Assembly: GCA_016219145.1 (NCBI GenBank)
Contig: JACRCG010000320.1
Location: 1-14,241 of the forward strand
Length of the DNA: 14,241 bases
Source: Deltaproteobacteria bacterium
GTDB lineage: Bacteria; Desulfobacterota; Desulfuromonadia; Geobacterales; Pseudopelobacteraceae
Reading direction: 5' to 3'
Part shown: positions 1 to 6,571 of the stretch, one piece after another
Position numbering within the stretch: position 1 is the stretch's first letter
Layout: every line of letters starts with the position of its first letter
Made by a program: the position numbers and the translations under genes
Notes under the pieces: model-generated
What the model was told of the DNA's origin: nothing
What the model saw: only the letters and a program-made list of their open reading frames with translations
The model's database searches: none

Positions 1-36
1 CCCGCCTTCGCCCATATGCGCTAACTTATCTTGTTA

Positions 37-73
37 CTCCCCCTTCAAGGGGGAGGTTAGGTGGGGGATGGGG
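37..73 (+). repeat. C/G-rich palindromic intergenic repeat, copy 1
   Basis: A 19-base palindrome, CTCCCCCTTCAAGGGGGAG (37-55, 9-bp arms around one central base), is followed by a G-rich tail GGTTAGGTGGGGGATGGGG. The same head-plus-tail layout recurs at 993-1030 in reverse orientation and at 1040-1078 in direct orientation. This resembles REP-type intergenic repeats. It lies just upstream of the dehydrogenase gene. No T-run follows the hairpin, so it is not a classic terminator. Confidence 0.75.
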
Positions 74-112
74 AAAAATAATTCAACCAATAGACAAAAA
101 GGAGATCAGGAC

Positions 113-979
113 ATGACAATCGAAGATATCACAACAGTAGGAGTATGCGGAGCGGGCAGCATGGGAGCCGGTATTGCTCAAGTTGCCGCACAGGCAGGGT
201 TTCAGGTCAAAGTGGTTGACGTCAGTGAGGCGGTCTGGGCCCGGGCTGAAAAAACCATTGCCACCAGTCTTTCACGGATGGTTAAGAAAGAGGTCTACAC
301 CGAAGAGCAGGCAAAAGAGATTCAGGGTCGGATCAGTTTTTCAACCGACGTTGCCACTCTGGCCGACGCGCCCCTGATCATTGAAGCGGTCTTTGAAGAC
401 ATCAATGTCAAAAAAGAGTTGTTCAACAAGCTGGATGCTGTTTGCGGAGCCGACACCATCTACGCCACCAACACCTCCTCGATCTCGATCACCGAAATGG
501 GCGCACTGGTTAAAAATCCGGCCAACTTTGTCGGCATGCATTTTTTCAATCCGGTCCCGATGATGAAACTGGTCGAAATTATCCCGGCCCTGCAGACCGT
601 AGCGGCTACCACCGAACTGGCCTTGGCCTTTGCCAGGAAGATCGGTAAAACCACCATCACCTGCAAGGACACCCCAGGCTTTGTCGTCAACAGGCTGTTT
701 GTCCCTTACATCCTGGATGCCGTTCGCCTGCTTGAAGAGGGGGTTGCCTCGGCTGAAGATATCGACACCGCCATGAAACTTGGTTGCGGCATGCCGATGG
801 GGCCGCTGGAGTTCCAGGATTTTGCCGGCGCCGATATCGGCTACCATGTCGGGAATATTTTCTATGAATACATGAAAGAACCTCGTTTTGCTCCCCCAGG
901 GCTGCTGCGCCAGATGATAAAGGCCGGTTATCTTGGCCGCAAGACCGGTAAGGGCTTTTACGACTATTCGGATAAATAA
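113..979 (+). CDS. hbd: 3-hydroxybutyryl-CoA dehydrogenase (NAD-dependent)
   Basis: Predicted cytosolic 288-residue enzyme interconverting 3-hydroxyacyl-CoA (probably 3-hydroxybutyryl-CoA) and 3-oxoacyl-CoA with NAD(P)H. The N-terminal Rossmann domain has GAGSMG at residues 13-18. The active-site set known from the family is intact: Ser122 (in NTSS), His143 (in GMHFFNP), Glu155 (in KLVEII, 12 residues after the His, as in the catalytic dyad of the family) and Asn193. The C-terminal helical domain ends in the typical GRKTGKGFYDY. Length matches the roughly 280-residue short-chain dehydrogenases. I chose the ATG at 113 because AAGGAG (about 99-104) precedes it and the protein then begins as the family does; the in-frame upstream ATG at 68 lies in repeat sequence and adds 15 unlikely residues. 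The gene is bracketed by inverted copies of one repeat family. The neighbouring CoA-transferase suggests butyrate or C4 acyl-CoA metabolism. Confidence 0.93.
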   Translation: MTIEDITTVGVCGAGSMGAGIAQVAAQAGFQVKVVDVSEAVWARAEKTIATSLSRMVKKEVYTEEQAKEIQGRISFSTDVATLADAPLIIEAVFEDINVKKELFNKLDAVCGADTIYATNTSSISITEMGALVKNPANFVGMHFFNPVPMMKLVEIIPALQTVAATTELALAFARKIGKTTITCKDTPGFVVNRLFVPYILDAVRLLEEGVASAEDIDTAMKLGCGMPMGPLEFQDFAGADIGYHVGNIFYEYMKEPRFAPPGLLRQMIKAGYLGRKTGKGFYDYSDK

Positions 980-992
980 TTCAGACACTTAA

Positions 993-1030
993 CCCCATCC
1001 CCCTCCTGACCTCCCCCTTGAAAGGGGAGG
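993..1030 (-). repeat. C/G-rich palindromic intergenic repeat, copy 2 (inverted)
   Basis: Reading the minus strand gives CCTCCCCTTTCAAGGGGGAGG followed by a TCAGGAGGGGGATGGGG tail, closely matching copy 1 at 37-73 but in opposite orientation. It begins 13 bases after the dehydrogenase stop codon. With copy 1 it forms an inverted pair around that gene; with copy 3 it forms a divergent pair separated by nine bases, like the paired arrangement of BIME elements. Confidence 0.75.
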
Positions 1031-1039
1031 AACTAAAAT

Positions 1040-1078
1040 CCCCTCCCTTTCAGGGGGAGGGTTAGGGTGGGGGTGGGG
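1040..1078 (+). repeat. C/G-rich palindromic intergenic repeat, copy 3
   Basis: CCCCTCCCTTTCAGGGGGAGGG followed by a TTAGGGTGGGGGTGGGG tail, the same plan as copies 1 and 2. It ends 17 bases before the chosen ATG of the CoA-transferase, so the repeat supplies nearly all of that gene's upstream region. Confidence 0.72.
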
Positions 1079-1095
1079 TGAATACAGGTGAACAC

Positions 1096-2409
1096 ATGAC
1101 CAACTGGCAAGACACATATAAATCCCGAATAACCACACCTGAGGAGGCCGTCAAGGCGGTCAAGTCCGGAGACAGGATGTTCCTGACCGGCAATGCCTCG
1201 GTGCCGTTGCAATTGCTGGCTGCGCTGGTGAAGCGTGCGCCGGAGCTGAAAAACGTCGAGATCTGTCACCCGCTGGCCATTTGTCCCTCGGATTATGTAG
1301 CTCCCGAAATGGAAGGGCATCTGCGCATCAATTCGATGTTTATCAGCGCCAACGTCCGCAAGGCGGTAAACGAGGGGCGCGCCGATTTTACGCCGGTCAT
1401 GCTGTCCGAGTTTCCGCTGCTCTTTAAAAACGGTCATTTGCCGCTTGATGTGGCCTTCATACATGTTTCGCCGCCCGACCAGCATGGCTTTTGCTCAATG
1501 GGGGCAGAATCCGGCCTGACCATCTCTGCGGCGGAAGTCGCAAAAACAGTTGTTGCCCAGGTCAACGAGCAGATGCCGCGCACCCTGGGTGACACCCTGA
1601 TGCACATAGACCGCATGCATCATATTGTTGAGCTGGATTGCCCTTTGACTGAAATGGCTATGGGGGAAGATACAGACCAGGATGTAGTGGAAAGAATTGC
1701 AGCCCATATCGCCGGGCTGATCCCGGACGGCGCCACCATGCAGTTGGGGATCGGAGCCATTCCAAATGCTGTGCTGAAGTATCTGATGGGCAAGAAGGAT
1801 CTGGGTATCCACTCAGAACTGATATCCGACGGGGTGATTGATCTGGTGGAGGCGGGCGTGCTGACAAATTCTCGCAAGAGCATTCATCAGGGCAAGATTA
1901 TTGCCGGGTTTCTGCTGGGCACCAAACGGCTGTATAACTGGGTTGACAACAATCCTCTGGTAGAACTTCATCGCACCGAGTACGTCAACGACCCGTTTGT
2001 GGTCGCCCAGAACGACCGTATGGTTGCAATCAATTCGGCTCTCGAAATTGATCTGACCGGCCAGGTCTGCGCGGATAGTATTGGCCCGAAGATGTATTCG
2101 GCCGTGGGCGGACAGTTGGACTTCATTTACGGCGCATCCCGCTCCAAGGGAGGTGTGCCGATTATCGCCATGCCCAGCACGTCAGAGTTGCGGGACGGCA
2201 CGGTTATCAGTAAGATTGTGCCGATGCTGAAGCAGGGCGCCGGTGTGGTGACCAGTCGTAACCATGTTCATTATGTGGTGACCGAGTTTGGTGTGGCCGA
2301 GTTGTACGGCAAGAGTGTTCGCCAGCGCACACAGGCGCTGATAAACGTGGCTGATCCGCGCTTCCGGGATGAAATCACTGCGAAAGCCAGGGAACTGAAT
2401 TATATTTAA
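1096..2409 (+). CDS. Class I CoA-transferase, 4-hydroxybutyrate/butyrate:acetate type (acetyl-CoA hydrolase/transferase family)
   Basis: Predicted cytosolic 437-residue enzyme that moves CoA between acyl-CoA and a free acid (often acetate) through a glutamyl-CoA intermediate. Family features seen: MQLGIGAIPNAV near residue 220, the catalytic-glutamate segment GIHSELISDG with Glu241, GGQLDFIYGA at about 338-347 followed by SKGG, and a C-terminal VTEFGVAELYGKS. The length is essentially that of AbfT from Clostridium aminobutyricum (about 438 residues), shorter than the 500-residue succinyl-CoA:acetate enzymes. The ATG at 1096 is preceded by AGGTGA (about 1088-1093); a GTG six codons upstream lies in the repeat and is less likely. 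Next to 3-hydroxybutyryl-CoA dehydrogenase it could release or activate butyrate or a related C4 acid. The exact acid cannot be told from sequence; butyryl-CoA:acetate, 4-hydroxybutyrate or propionate CoA-transferase are all possible. Confidence 0.88.
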   Translation: MTNWQDTYKSRITTPEEAVKAVKSGDRMFLTGNASVPLQLLAALVKRAPELKNVEICHPLAICPSDYVAPEMEGHLRINSMFISANVRKAVNEGRADFTPVMLSEFPLLFKNGHLPLDVAFIHVSPPDQHGFCSMGAESGLTISAAEVAKTVVAQVNEQMPRTLGDTLMHIDRMHHIVELDCPLTEMAMGEDTDQDVVERIAAHIAGLIPDGATMQLGIGAIPNAVLKYLMGKKDLGIHSELISDGVIDLVEAGVLTNSRKSIHQGKIIAGFLLGTKRLYNWVDNNPLVELHRTEYVNDPFVVAQNDRMVAINSALEIDLTGQVCADSIGPKMYSAVGGQLDFIYGASRSKGGVPIIAMPSTSELRDGTVISKIVPMLKQGAGVVTSRNHVHYVVTEFGVAELYGKSVRQRTQALINVADPRFRDEITAKARELNYI

Positions 2410-2430
2410 CCTGAAAAAGCAGTTAACTCT

Positions 2431-2553
2431 CACAAAGGCACAAAGAACACAAAGGAATCAAAAGCTTATTTGGGTATAAGCACTCACCAGTAGGGGGCTA
2501 TTCTCAGCTTTGATAATCTTCTGATTTTCTTTGTGAACTTTGTGAGCTTTGTG
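2431..2553. repeat. CACAAAG triple-unit inverted repeat
   Basis: Three copies of CACAAAG occur at 2431-2437, 2439-2445 and 2448-2454, and three copies of its complement CTTTGTG at 2529-2535, 2538-2544 and 2547-2553. Unit spacings are 8 and 9 bases on the left, 9 and 9 on the right. The roughly 75 bases between arms show no gene. The arrangement resembles dispersed intergenic palindromes rather than a terminator, as no T-run follows. Confidence 0.65.
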
Positions 2554-2598
2554 TGAAAACAGCCGTTTTAAGTTTAAACAAAATATGGGGGTGCGACC

Positions 2599-3942
2599 AT
2601 GATCTGGAACAAGGTAGAAACGTGCAGCCGCAGTGAAATGCAGGGCATTCAGCTGAGCAGGCTTCAGAAAACAGTCAGCTATGTTTATGAAAAAAACCCT
2701 GTCTACAAAAAACGGCTTGATGAGCGGGGCGTGAAGCCGGCACATATCAAGTCGCTGGATGATATCAAGCTGTTGCCCTTTACCACAAAGGATGATCTGC
2801 GGGATAATTATCCATTCAATCTTTTTACCGCATCTCAGGAGGATGTCGTGGAATATCACGCCACCTCCGGCACTACCGGTAAGCCGATCGTGGTCGGCTA
2901 CACCAGAAATGACATTGAAACCTGGTCCGAAGTCATGGCCCGTGCCTTGACCGGTTCCGGCATCGGCAAGAATGATGTCCTGCAGAACATTTACGGCTAT
3001 GGCCTCTTTACCGGCGGTATCGGGGCACACTACGGAGGTATCCGCATCGGAGCCTCGGTGATTCCCATCTCCGGCGGCAACACCCAGAAGCAGATCATGC
3101 TGATGCAGGATTTTGGAACCACCGCCCTGACGGTCACCCCCTCCTTCCTGATGCATGTCTACGAGGTCGGGGTGGAAATGGGGATTGATTTCAGGAAGCT
3201 CAAATTGAAAACTGCCGTTCTGGGGGCCGAGTTCTGGACCGAGTCGATGCGTGAAAAAATCCAGGAGGGATTCGGATTGAAGGCCTGCGATATCTACGGC
3301 CTCTCTGAAATCATCGGTCCTGGCGTGGCCTGCGAGTGCCACGAAGCCCGTAATGGCCTGCATATCAACGAAGATTACTTCTATCCTTAAATAATCGACT
3401 CTGCCACCGGTGAGGTGCTTCCGCACGGCGCGGAAGGTGAGCTGGTCTTTACCAACATAGCCAATGAGGGACAGCCGCTCTTGCGTTACCGTACCAGGGA
3501 CATAACCAGTCTGAACCCGGAACCATGTGTCTGCGGCCGTACCCTGATCAGGATGAAAAAACTGACCGGACGCACCGACGATCTGCTGATCATCAGAGGG
3601 GTTAACTTCTTCCCCTCCCAGATCGAGTCGATCATTCTCAAGCGCGAGGGTGTGGCGCCGCATTATCTGGTTGTTGTTGACCGGCAGGGTTCCATGGACG
3701 AGGTTGAAGTCAGGATTGAAGTTACGGAAGATTTCATGGCCAAGGCGGCTGCTGATGTGCTCAAGGGGGTTGAGCATGATATCGTCAGCGATGTCATGGC
3801 AGCCAGAGAGAAGACAAAGAATCTTGTTCGGGATATCAAGGATATCGTAGGTATCACCGTCAAGGTAACTCTGGTCCCGCCCGGCACGATCCCGCGCAGC
3901 GAAGGCAAAGCCAAGCGGATTATTGACAAGAGGCCGAAATAA
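2599..3942 (+). pseudogene. paaK: Phenylacetate-CoA ligase (PaaK-like), interrupted by one in-frame TAA
   Basis: The reading frame encodes a full-length AMP-forming arylacetate-CoA ligase (ATP + acid + CoA to acyl-CoA + AMP + PPi) of 447 codons, with one stop codon (TAA, 3388-3390) at codon 264. Before the stop: the nucleotide-binding loop TSGTTGK at residues 89-95 and YGLSE at 233-237. After it, in the same frame: YRTRD at 297-301, IRGVNFFP, and EGKAKR at 435-440 with the C-terminal lysine region. Sequence on both sides joins without gap (FYP-stop-IIDSATGEV), and family members usually have Glu there (YPEIID), so a single G-to-T change turning GAA into TAA explains it. No other lesion is visible, pointing to a recent mutation or a base-call error. 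If real, the two halves would be a 263-residue N-terminal piece and a possible 175-residue C-terminal piece starting at GTG 3415. Context with iorAB suggests aryl- or indoleacetate as substrate. The start ATG has only a weak ribosome site (GGGGGTG). Confidence 0.85.
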
Positions 3943-3955
3943 AATGATTAATTGA

Positions 3956-4053
3956 AACACGGAGCAACGGAGCAACGGAGAAAGTCAAAAAAATCAGGTT
4001 TGCCTCCCTTTCTGAATTATGAGGTTTTCTCCGTTGCTCCGTTACTCCGTGTT
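3956..4053. repeat. Long ACGGAG inverted repeat
   Basis: The left arm (3956-3983) and right arm (4026-4053) are complementary over 28 bases with a single mismatch. Each arm is built of short units of the type ACGGAGCA. The 42-base centre has no coding signal. It sits alone in the gap between the ligase gene and iorA. There is no T-run after the right arm, so it is more like a dispersed palindromic element than an intrinsic terminator, though it would form a very stable hairpin in RNA. Confidence 0.8.
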
Positions 4054-4124
4054 ATTTTGATGGCTGTTTCAGGTTCACTTTGTGTAGCTTTTGATTATTT
4101 GGCACCAAGAAAGGATATGCGTAA

Positions 4125-5885
4125 ATGAAAAAAATTATTTCCGGAAATGAGGCGATCGCCTTGAGTTTTGGTGATTCGGGTGGCGTCTTTGCCTCCGGTT
4201 ACCCAGGAACACCAAGCACTGAAACACTGGAAGAGGTGGCCCGTCTGGGCGAGGTCTACTGCGAGTGGGCCCCCAATGAAAAAGTCGCCCTGGAATCCGC
4301 CATCGGCGCTTCGATAGCCGGAGGAAGAACCCTGGCAACAATGAAGCATGTCGGTGTCAACGTGGCTGCCGATGCTCTCCTGACCCTCAATCATACCGGA
4401 GTAAACGCCGGTCTGATCCTGATGGTGGCCGATGATCCCGGCATGCACTCCTCGCAGAACGAGCAGGACAGCCGTAACTATGCCAAGTTTGCCAAGATTC
4501 CGATGCTTGATCCTTCAAATTCCCAGGAAGCCTACGATTTTGTCAGGGACAGCTTTGAAATCTCCGAACAGTTTGATACGCCGGTCATGTTGCGCACCAC
4601 CACCCGCATCTCGCATGCCAAGGGTGTTGTCGAACAGAAGGAGAAGATTGCACAGAAAATCGGCCCCTGGGTCAAGGATGTGCCGAAATACGTCATGCTC
4701 CCCAACTACGGCAAGATCAAGCATGTCGAGATCGAGGCCAGACTGCTCAAACTTGCGGAGTTTGCCGAAACCACCCCCTTGAACCGGATCGAGATGGGTG
4801 ATACGTCGCTCGGAATCATAACTTCGGGCGTTGCTTATCAGCATGTCAAGGAGGCCTATCCGAACGCTTCCATCCTCAAACTGGGGCTGGTGCATCCGCT
4901 TCCGGAGAGAAAAATTCGCGAATTTGCCGCTCAGGTCGGCCGTTTGATGATCGTGGAGGAACTGGATGCGATCTTCGAAGAGCAGATCCGCGCCAAGGGC
5001 ATCCGGGTTGATATCGGAAAAGACAAAATCTCCTTCTGTGGTGAGGTTAACGCCGATATCATCAGAGCAGCCGCCGGTGATGCAGTTTCGGAGTCAGCGC
5101 CCCCGGTTGCCGCACTTCCGCAGCGTCCCCCTATCTTCTGCCCCGGCTGCGCTCATCGAGGACTCTTCTCCATTTTAAGCAAGCTCAAGGTGTTCGTATC
5201 CGGCGACATCGGCTGCTACACACTGGGTGCCCTGCCGCCGATGAGCGCCATGCATTCGACCATCTGCATGGGAGCCAGCATCAGCGCTGCGCACGGCATG
5301 GCCAAAGTCAACGAGATTGCCGGCAGAACCGAGAAGCCGGTGGCGGTCATCGGAGATTCAACCTTCTTCCATTCCGGGATAACCGGTCTGTTGAGCATGG
5401 CTTACAACAAGGGTAATGCCCTGGTTATCATCATGGACAATCGTACCACCGGCATGACCGGCGGGCAGGAGAACCCCGGTTCCGGACGTGTTCTGCAGGG
5501 GCAGCCGGCCCAGCAGGTCGATATCATGGCTCTGGTGAAGGTGCTTGGCATTGAAAATGTGGTCGAGCTTAACGCGTACAATCTGGCAGAAACCGAGGCG
5601 GCTATCAGGAAAGGTCTCGAAACGCCCGGAACATACGTTCTGATTGATAAAAACCCCTGTATACTCCGTTACCGGATCAAACAGCCGGTAGTCACGGTCG
5701 ATCCTGAGAAATGCACCGGTTGCCGCGCCTGTCTGAAAGCCGCCTGCGTTGCCTTGGGACTGGGGACGGCTGCTGCCGGGCAAAAGCAGAAGGTTCAGGT
5801 TGATCACAATGTCTGCAACGGCTGTGGTGTTTGCGTGCAGCTCTGCAAATTTGACGCAATGTCCGCAGTAAATGGGGGGAACTAA
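4125..5885 (+). CDS. iorA: Indolepyruvate ferredoxin oxidoreductase, alpha subunit
   Basis: Large subunit (586 residues) of the thiamine-diphosphate enzyme that oxidatively decarboxylates aryl-2-oxoacids (indolepyruvate, phenylpyruvate, hydroxyphenylpyruvate) to arylacetyl-CoA, passing electrons to ferredoxin. Seen in order: N-terminal pyruvate-oxidoreductase domain with GYPGTPSTE near residue 26; CPGCAHR around 340; the ThDP/Mg site GDSTFFHSG from 410 and DNRTTGMTGG from 438; and a C-terminal double ferredoxin domain with Cys530, 533, 536, 541 and Cys564, 567, 570, 574, enough for two [4Fe-4S] clusters. The last cysteine of each set is followed by Val and Lys instead of the usual Pro. Length fits the family. 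The ATG at 4125 follows AAGGA (4111-4115). Its stop overlaps the iorB start by one base (TAATG), indicating translational coupling. With the adjacent ligase it points to aromatic amino-acid breakdown, or the reverse reaction for synthesis. Confidence 0.96.
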   Translation: MKKIISGNEAIALSFGDSGGVFASGYPGTPSTETLEEVARLGEVYCEWAPNEKVALESAIGASIAGGRTLATMKHVGVNVAADALLTLNHTGVNAGLILMVADDPGMHSSQNEQDSRNYAKFAKIPMLDPSNSQEAYDFVRDSFEISEQFDTPVMLRTTTRISHAKGVVEQKEKIAQKIGPWVKDVPKYVMLPNYGKIKHVEIEARLLKLAEFAETTPLNRIEMGDTSLGIITSGVAYQHVKEAYPNASILKLGLVHPLPERKIREFAAQVGRLMIVEELDAIFEEQIRAKGIRVDIGKDKISFCGEVNADIIRAAAGDAVSESAPPVAALPQRPPIFCPGCAHRGLFSILSKLKVFVSGDIGCYTLGALPPMSAMHSTICMGASISAAHGMAKVNEIAGRTEKPVAVIGDSTFFHSGITGLLSMAYNKGNALVIIMDNRTTGMTGGQENPGSGRVLQGQPAQQVDIMALVKVLGIENVVELNAYNLAETEAAIRKGLETPGTYVLIDKNPCILRYRIKQPVVTVDPEKCTGCRACLKAACVALGLGTAAAGQKQKVQVDHNVCNGCGVCVQLCKFDAMSAVNGGN

Positions 5886-6457
5886 TGGAAATATTTAATA
5901 TTGTAATTGCCGGTGTAGGCGGGCAAGGGGTGCTTCTGGCTTCCAAGGTGCTGTCTGAAAGCGCTCTGGCCAGCGGAATGGATGTAAAGCAGAATGAAGT
6001 CCACGGCATGGCCCAACGGGGTGGGAGTGTCATCTCCTTTGTCAGGATAGGTGATGAAGTTTTTTCACCGGTTGTCATTCCCGGCACGGCTGATATCCTG
6101 ATTTCGTTTGAACCGCTTGAGGCACTCCGCTACGCGCACTATCTCAAGCCGGGCGGCATGCTGGTCTACAACAAAGTCACCATCAATCCCAGTACGGTTG
6201 CATCCGGCCTGTCAGTATATCCAGCCGATGTTGAGGAACAGATCGCCGGGGTGTGCCCTGAGGCGCATGGGATTGACGCTCTTTCCATCGCCAGAACAGC
6301 CGGTAATGACAAGGCGGTCAACATGGTCATGGTAGGGGCCGTCATGAAAAAATTGCCGATCAATGCCGAGGTTGTCGAAGGGGTGGTCAGGGCGGTTTCG
6401 AAGGACAAAGGTGTTGATGTCAACCTGCGGGCGCTCAAGGGTGGGGCTGAGGCTTGA
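5885..6457 (+). CDS. iorB: Indolepyruvate ferredoxin oxidoreductase, beta subunit
   Basis: Small subunit (190 residues) of the indolepyruvate:ferredoxin oxidoreductase, the gamma-type pyruvate-oxidoreductase domain. Diagnostic features are the N-terminal NIVIAGVGGQGVLLASKVL (GxGGQG loop at about residues 11-16) and the downstream EVHGMAQRGG segment, which in this superfamily contributes to CoA/2-oxoacid binding and subunit contact. Length is typical. The ATG overlaps the iorA stop by one base, so the two subunits should be made in step. A terminator begins 37 bases after the stop, so iorB probably ends its transcript. Confidence 0.95.
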   Translation: MEIFNIVIAGVGGQGVLLASKVLSESALASGMDVKQNEVHGMAQRGGSVISFVRIGDEVFSPVVIPGTADILISFEPLEALRYAHYLKPGGMLVYNKVTINPSTVASGLSVYPADVEEQIAGVCPEAHGIDALSIARTAGNDKAVNMVMVGAVMKKLPINAEVVEGVVRAVSKDKGVDVNLRALKGGAEA

Positions 6458-6494
6458 TTTTCAAGTGATGCTGGGTTGTTGAAGGAGTGACATT

Positions 6495-6527
6495 GATGCT
6501 GCCTTTCCGGGCGGCATCAGTCTTTTT
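6495..6527 (+). terminator. Intrinsic terminator after iorB
   Basis: GATGCTGCC (6495-6503) pairs with GGCGGCATC (6510-6518): nine pairs including one G-U, with a six-base loop, followed by AGTCTTTTT. It separates the iorAB transcript from the reductase/ACT array, whose promoter candidate begins at the end of the T-run. Confidence 0.7.
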
Positions 6528-6542
6528 GGAAAAATGCCTGCT
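6526..6542 (+). promoter_or_regulatory. Candidate sigma-54 promoter of the reductase/ACT array
   Basis: TTGGAAAAATGCCTGCT places GG at 6528-6529 and GC at 6540-6541, the exact 12-base register of -24/-12 promoters (consensus TTGGCACG-N4-TTGCA). The inner -24 bases (AAAA for CACG) are off consensus. Transcription would start near 6553, about 19 bases before the ATG at 6572. It lies directly after a terminator, and a sigma-54 activator gene sits at the end of the array. Confidence 0.5.
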
Positions 6543-6571
6543 GTAACAGGTGGAAAAAGAGGATACATATC

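Noticed and set aside
1..24. Possible end of an upstream gene (frame 1 closes with TAA at 22-24)
   Set aside because: Only seven codons are visible, too few to identify or support a gene.
3388..3390. Programmed stop-codon readthrough or recoding in the ligase gene
   Set aside because: The codon is TAA, not TGA or TAG, and no hairpin characteristic of a recoding element is evident just downstream.
2458..3975. A 505-codon open frame on the minus strand across the ligase gene
   Set aside because: Antisense shadow of the ligase frame; its translation shows no motif and its ends fall inside repeat sequences. It does not argue against the ligase reading.
2431..4053. The clustered short repeats as a CRISPR array
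   Set aside because: Units are 7-8 bases arranged as inverted arms with no regular 30-base repeats or spacers, and no cas genes are near.
4100..4120. TTGGCACC upstream of iorA as a sigma-54 promoter
   Set aside because: The -24 half fits, but the -12 position holds GG (4113-4114), not GC, and overlaps the ribosome site.
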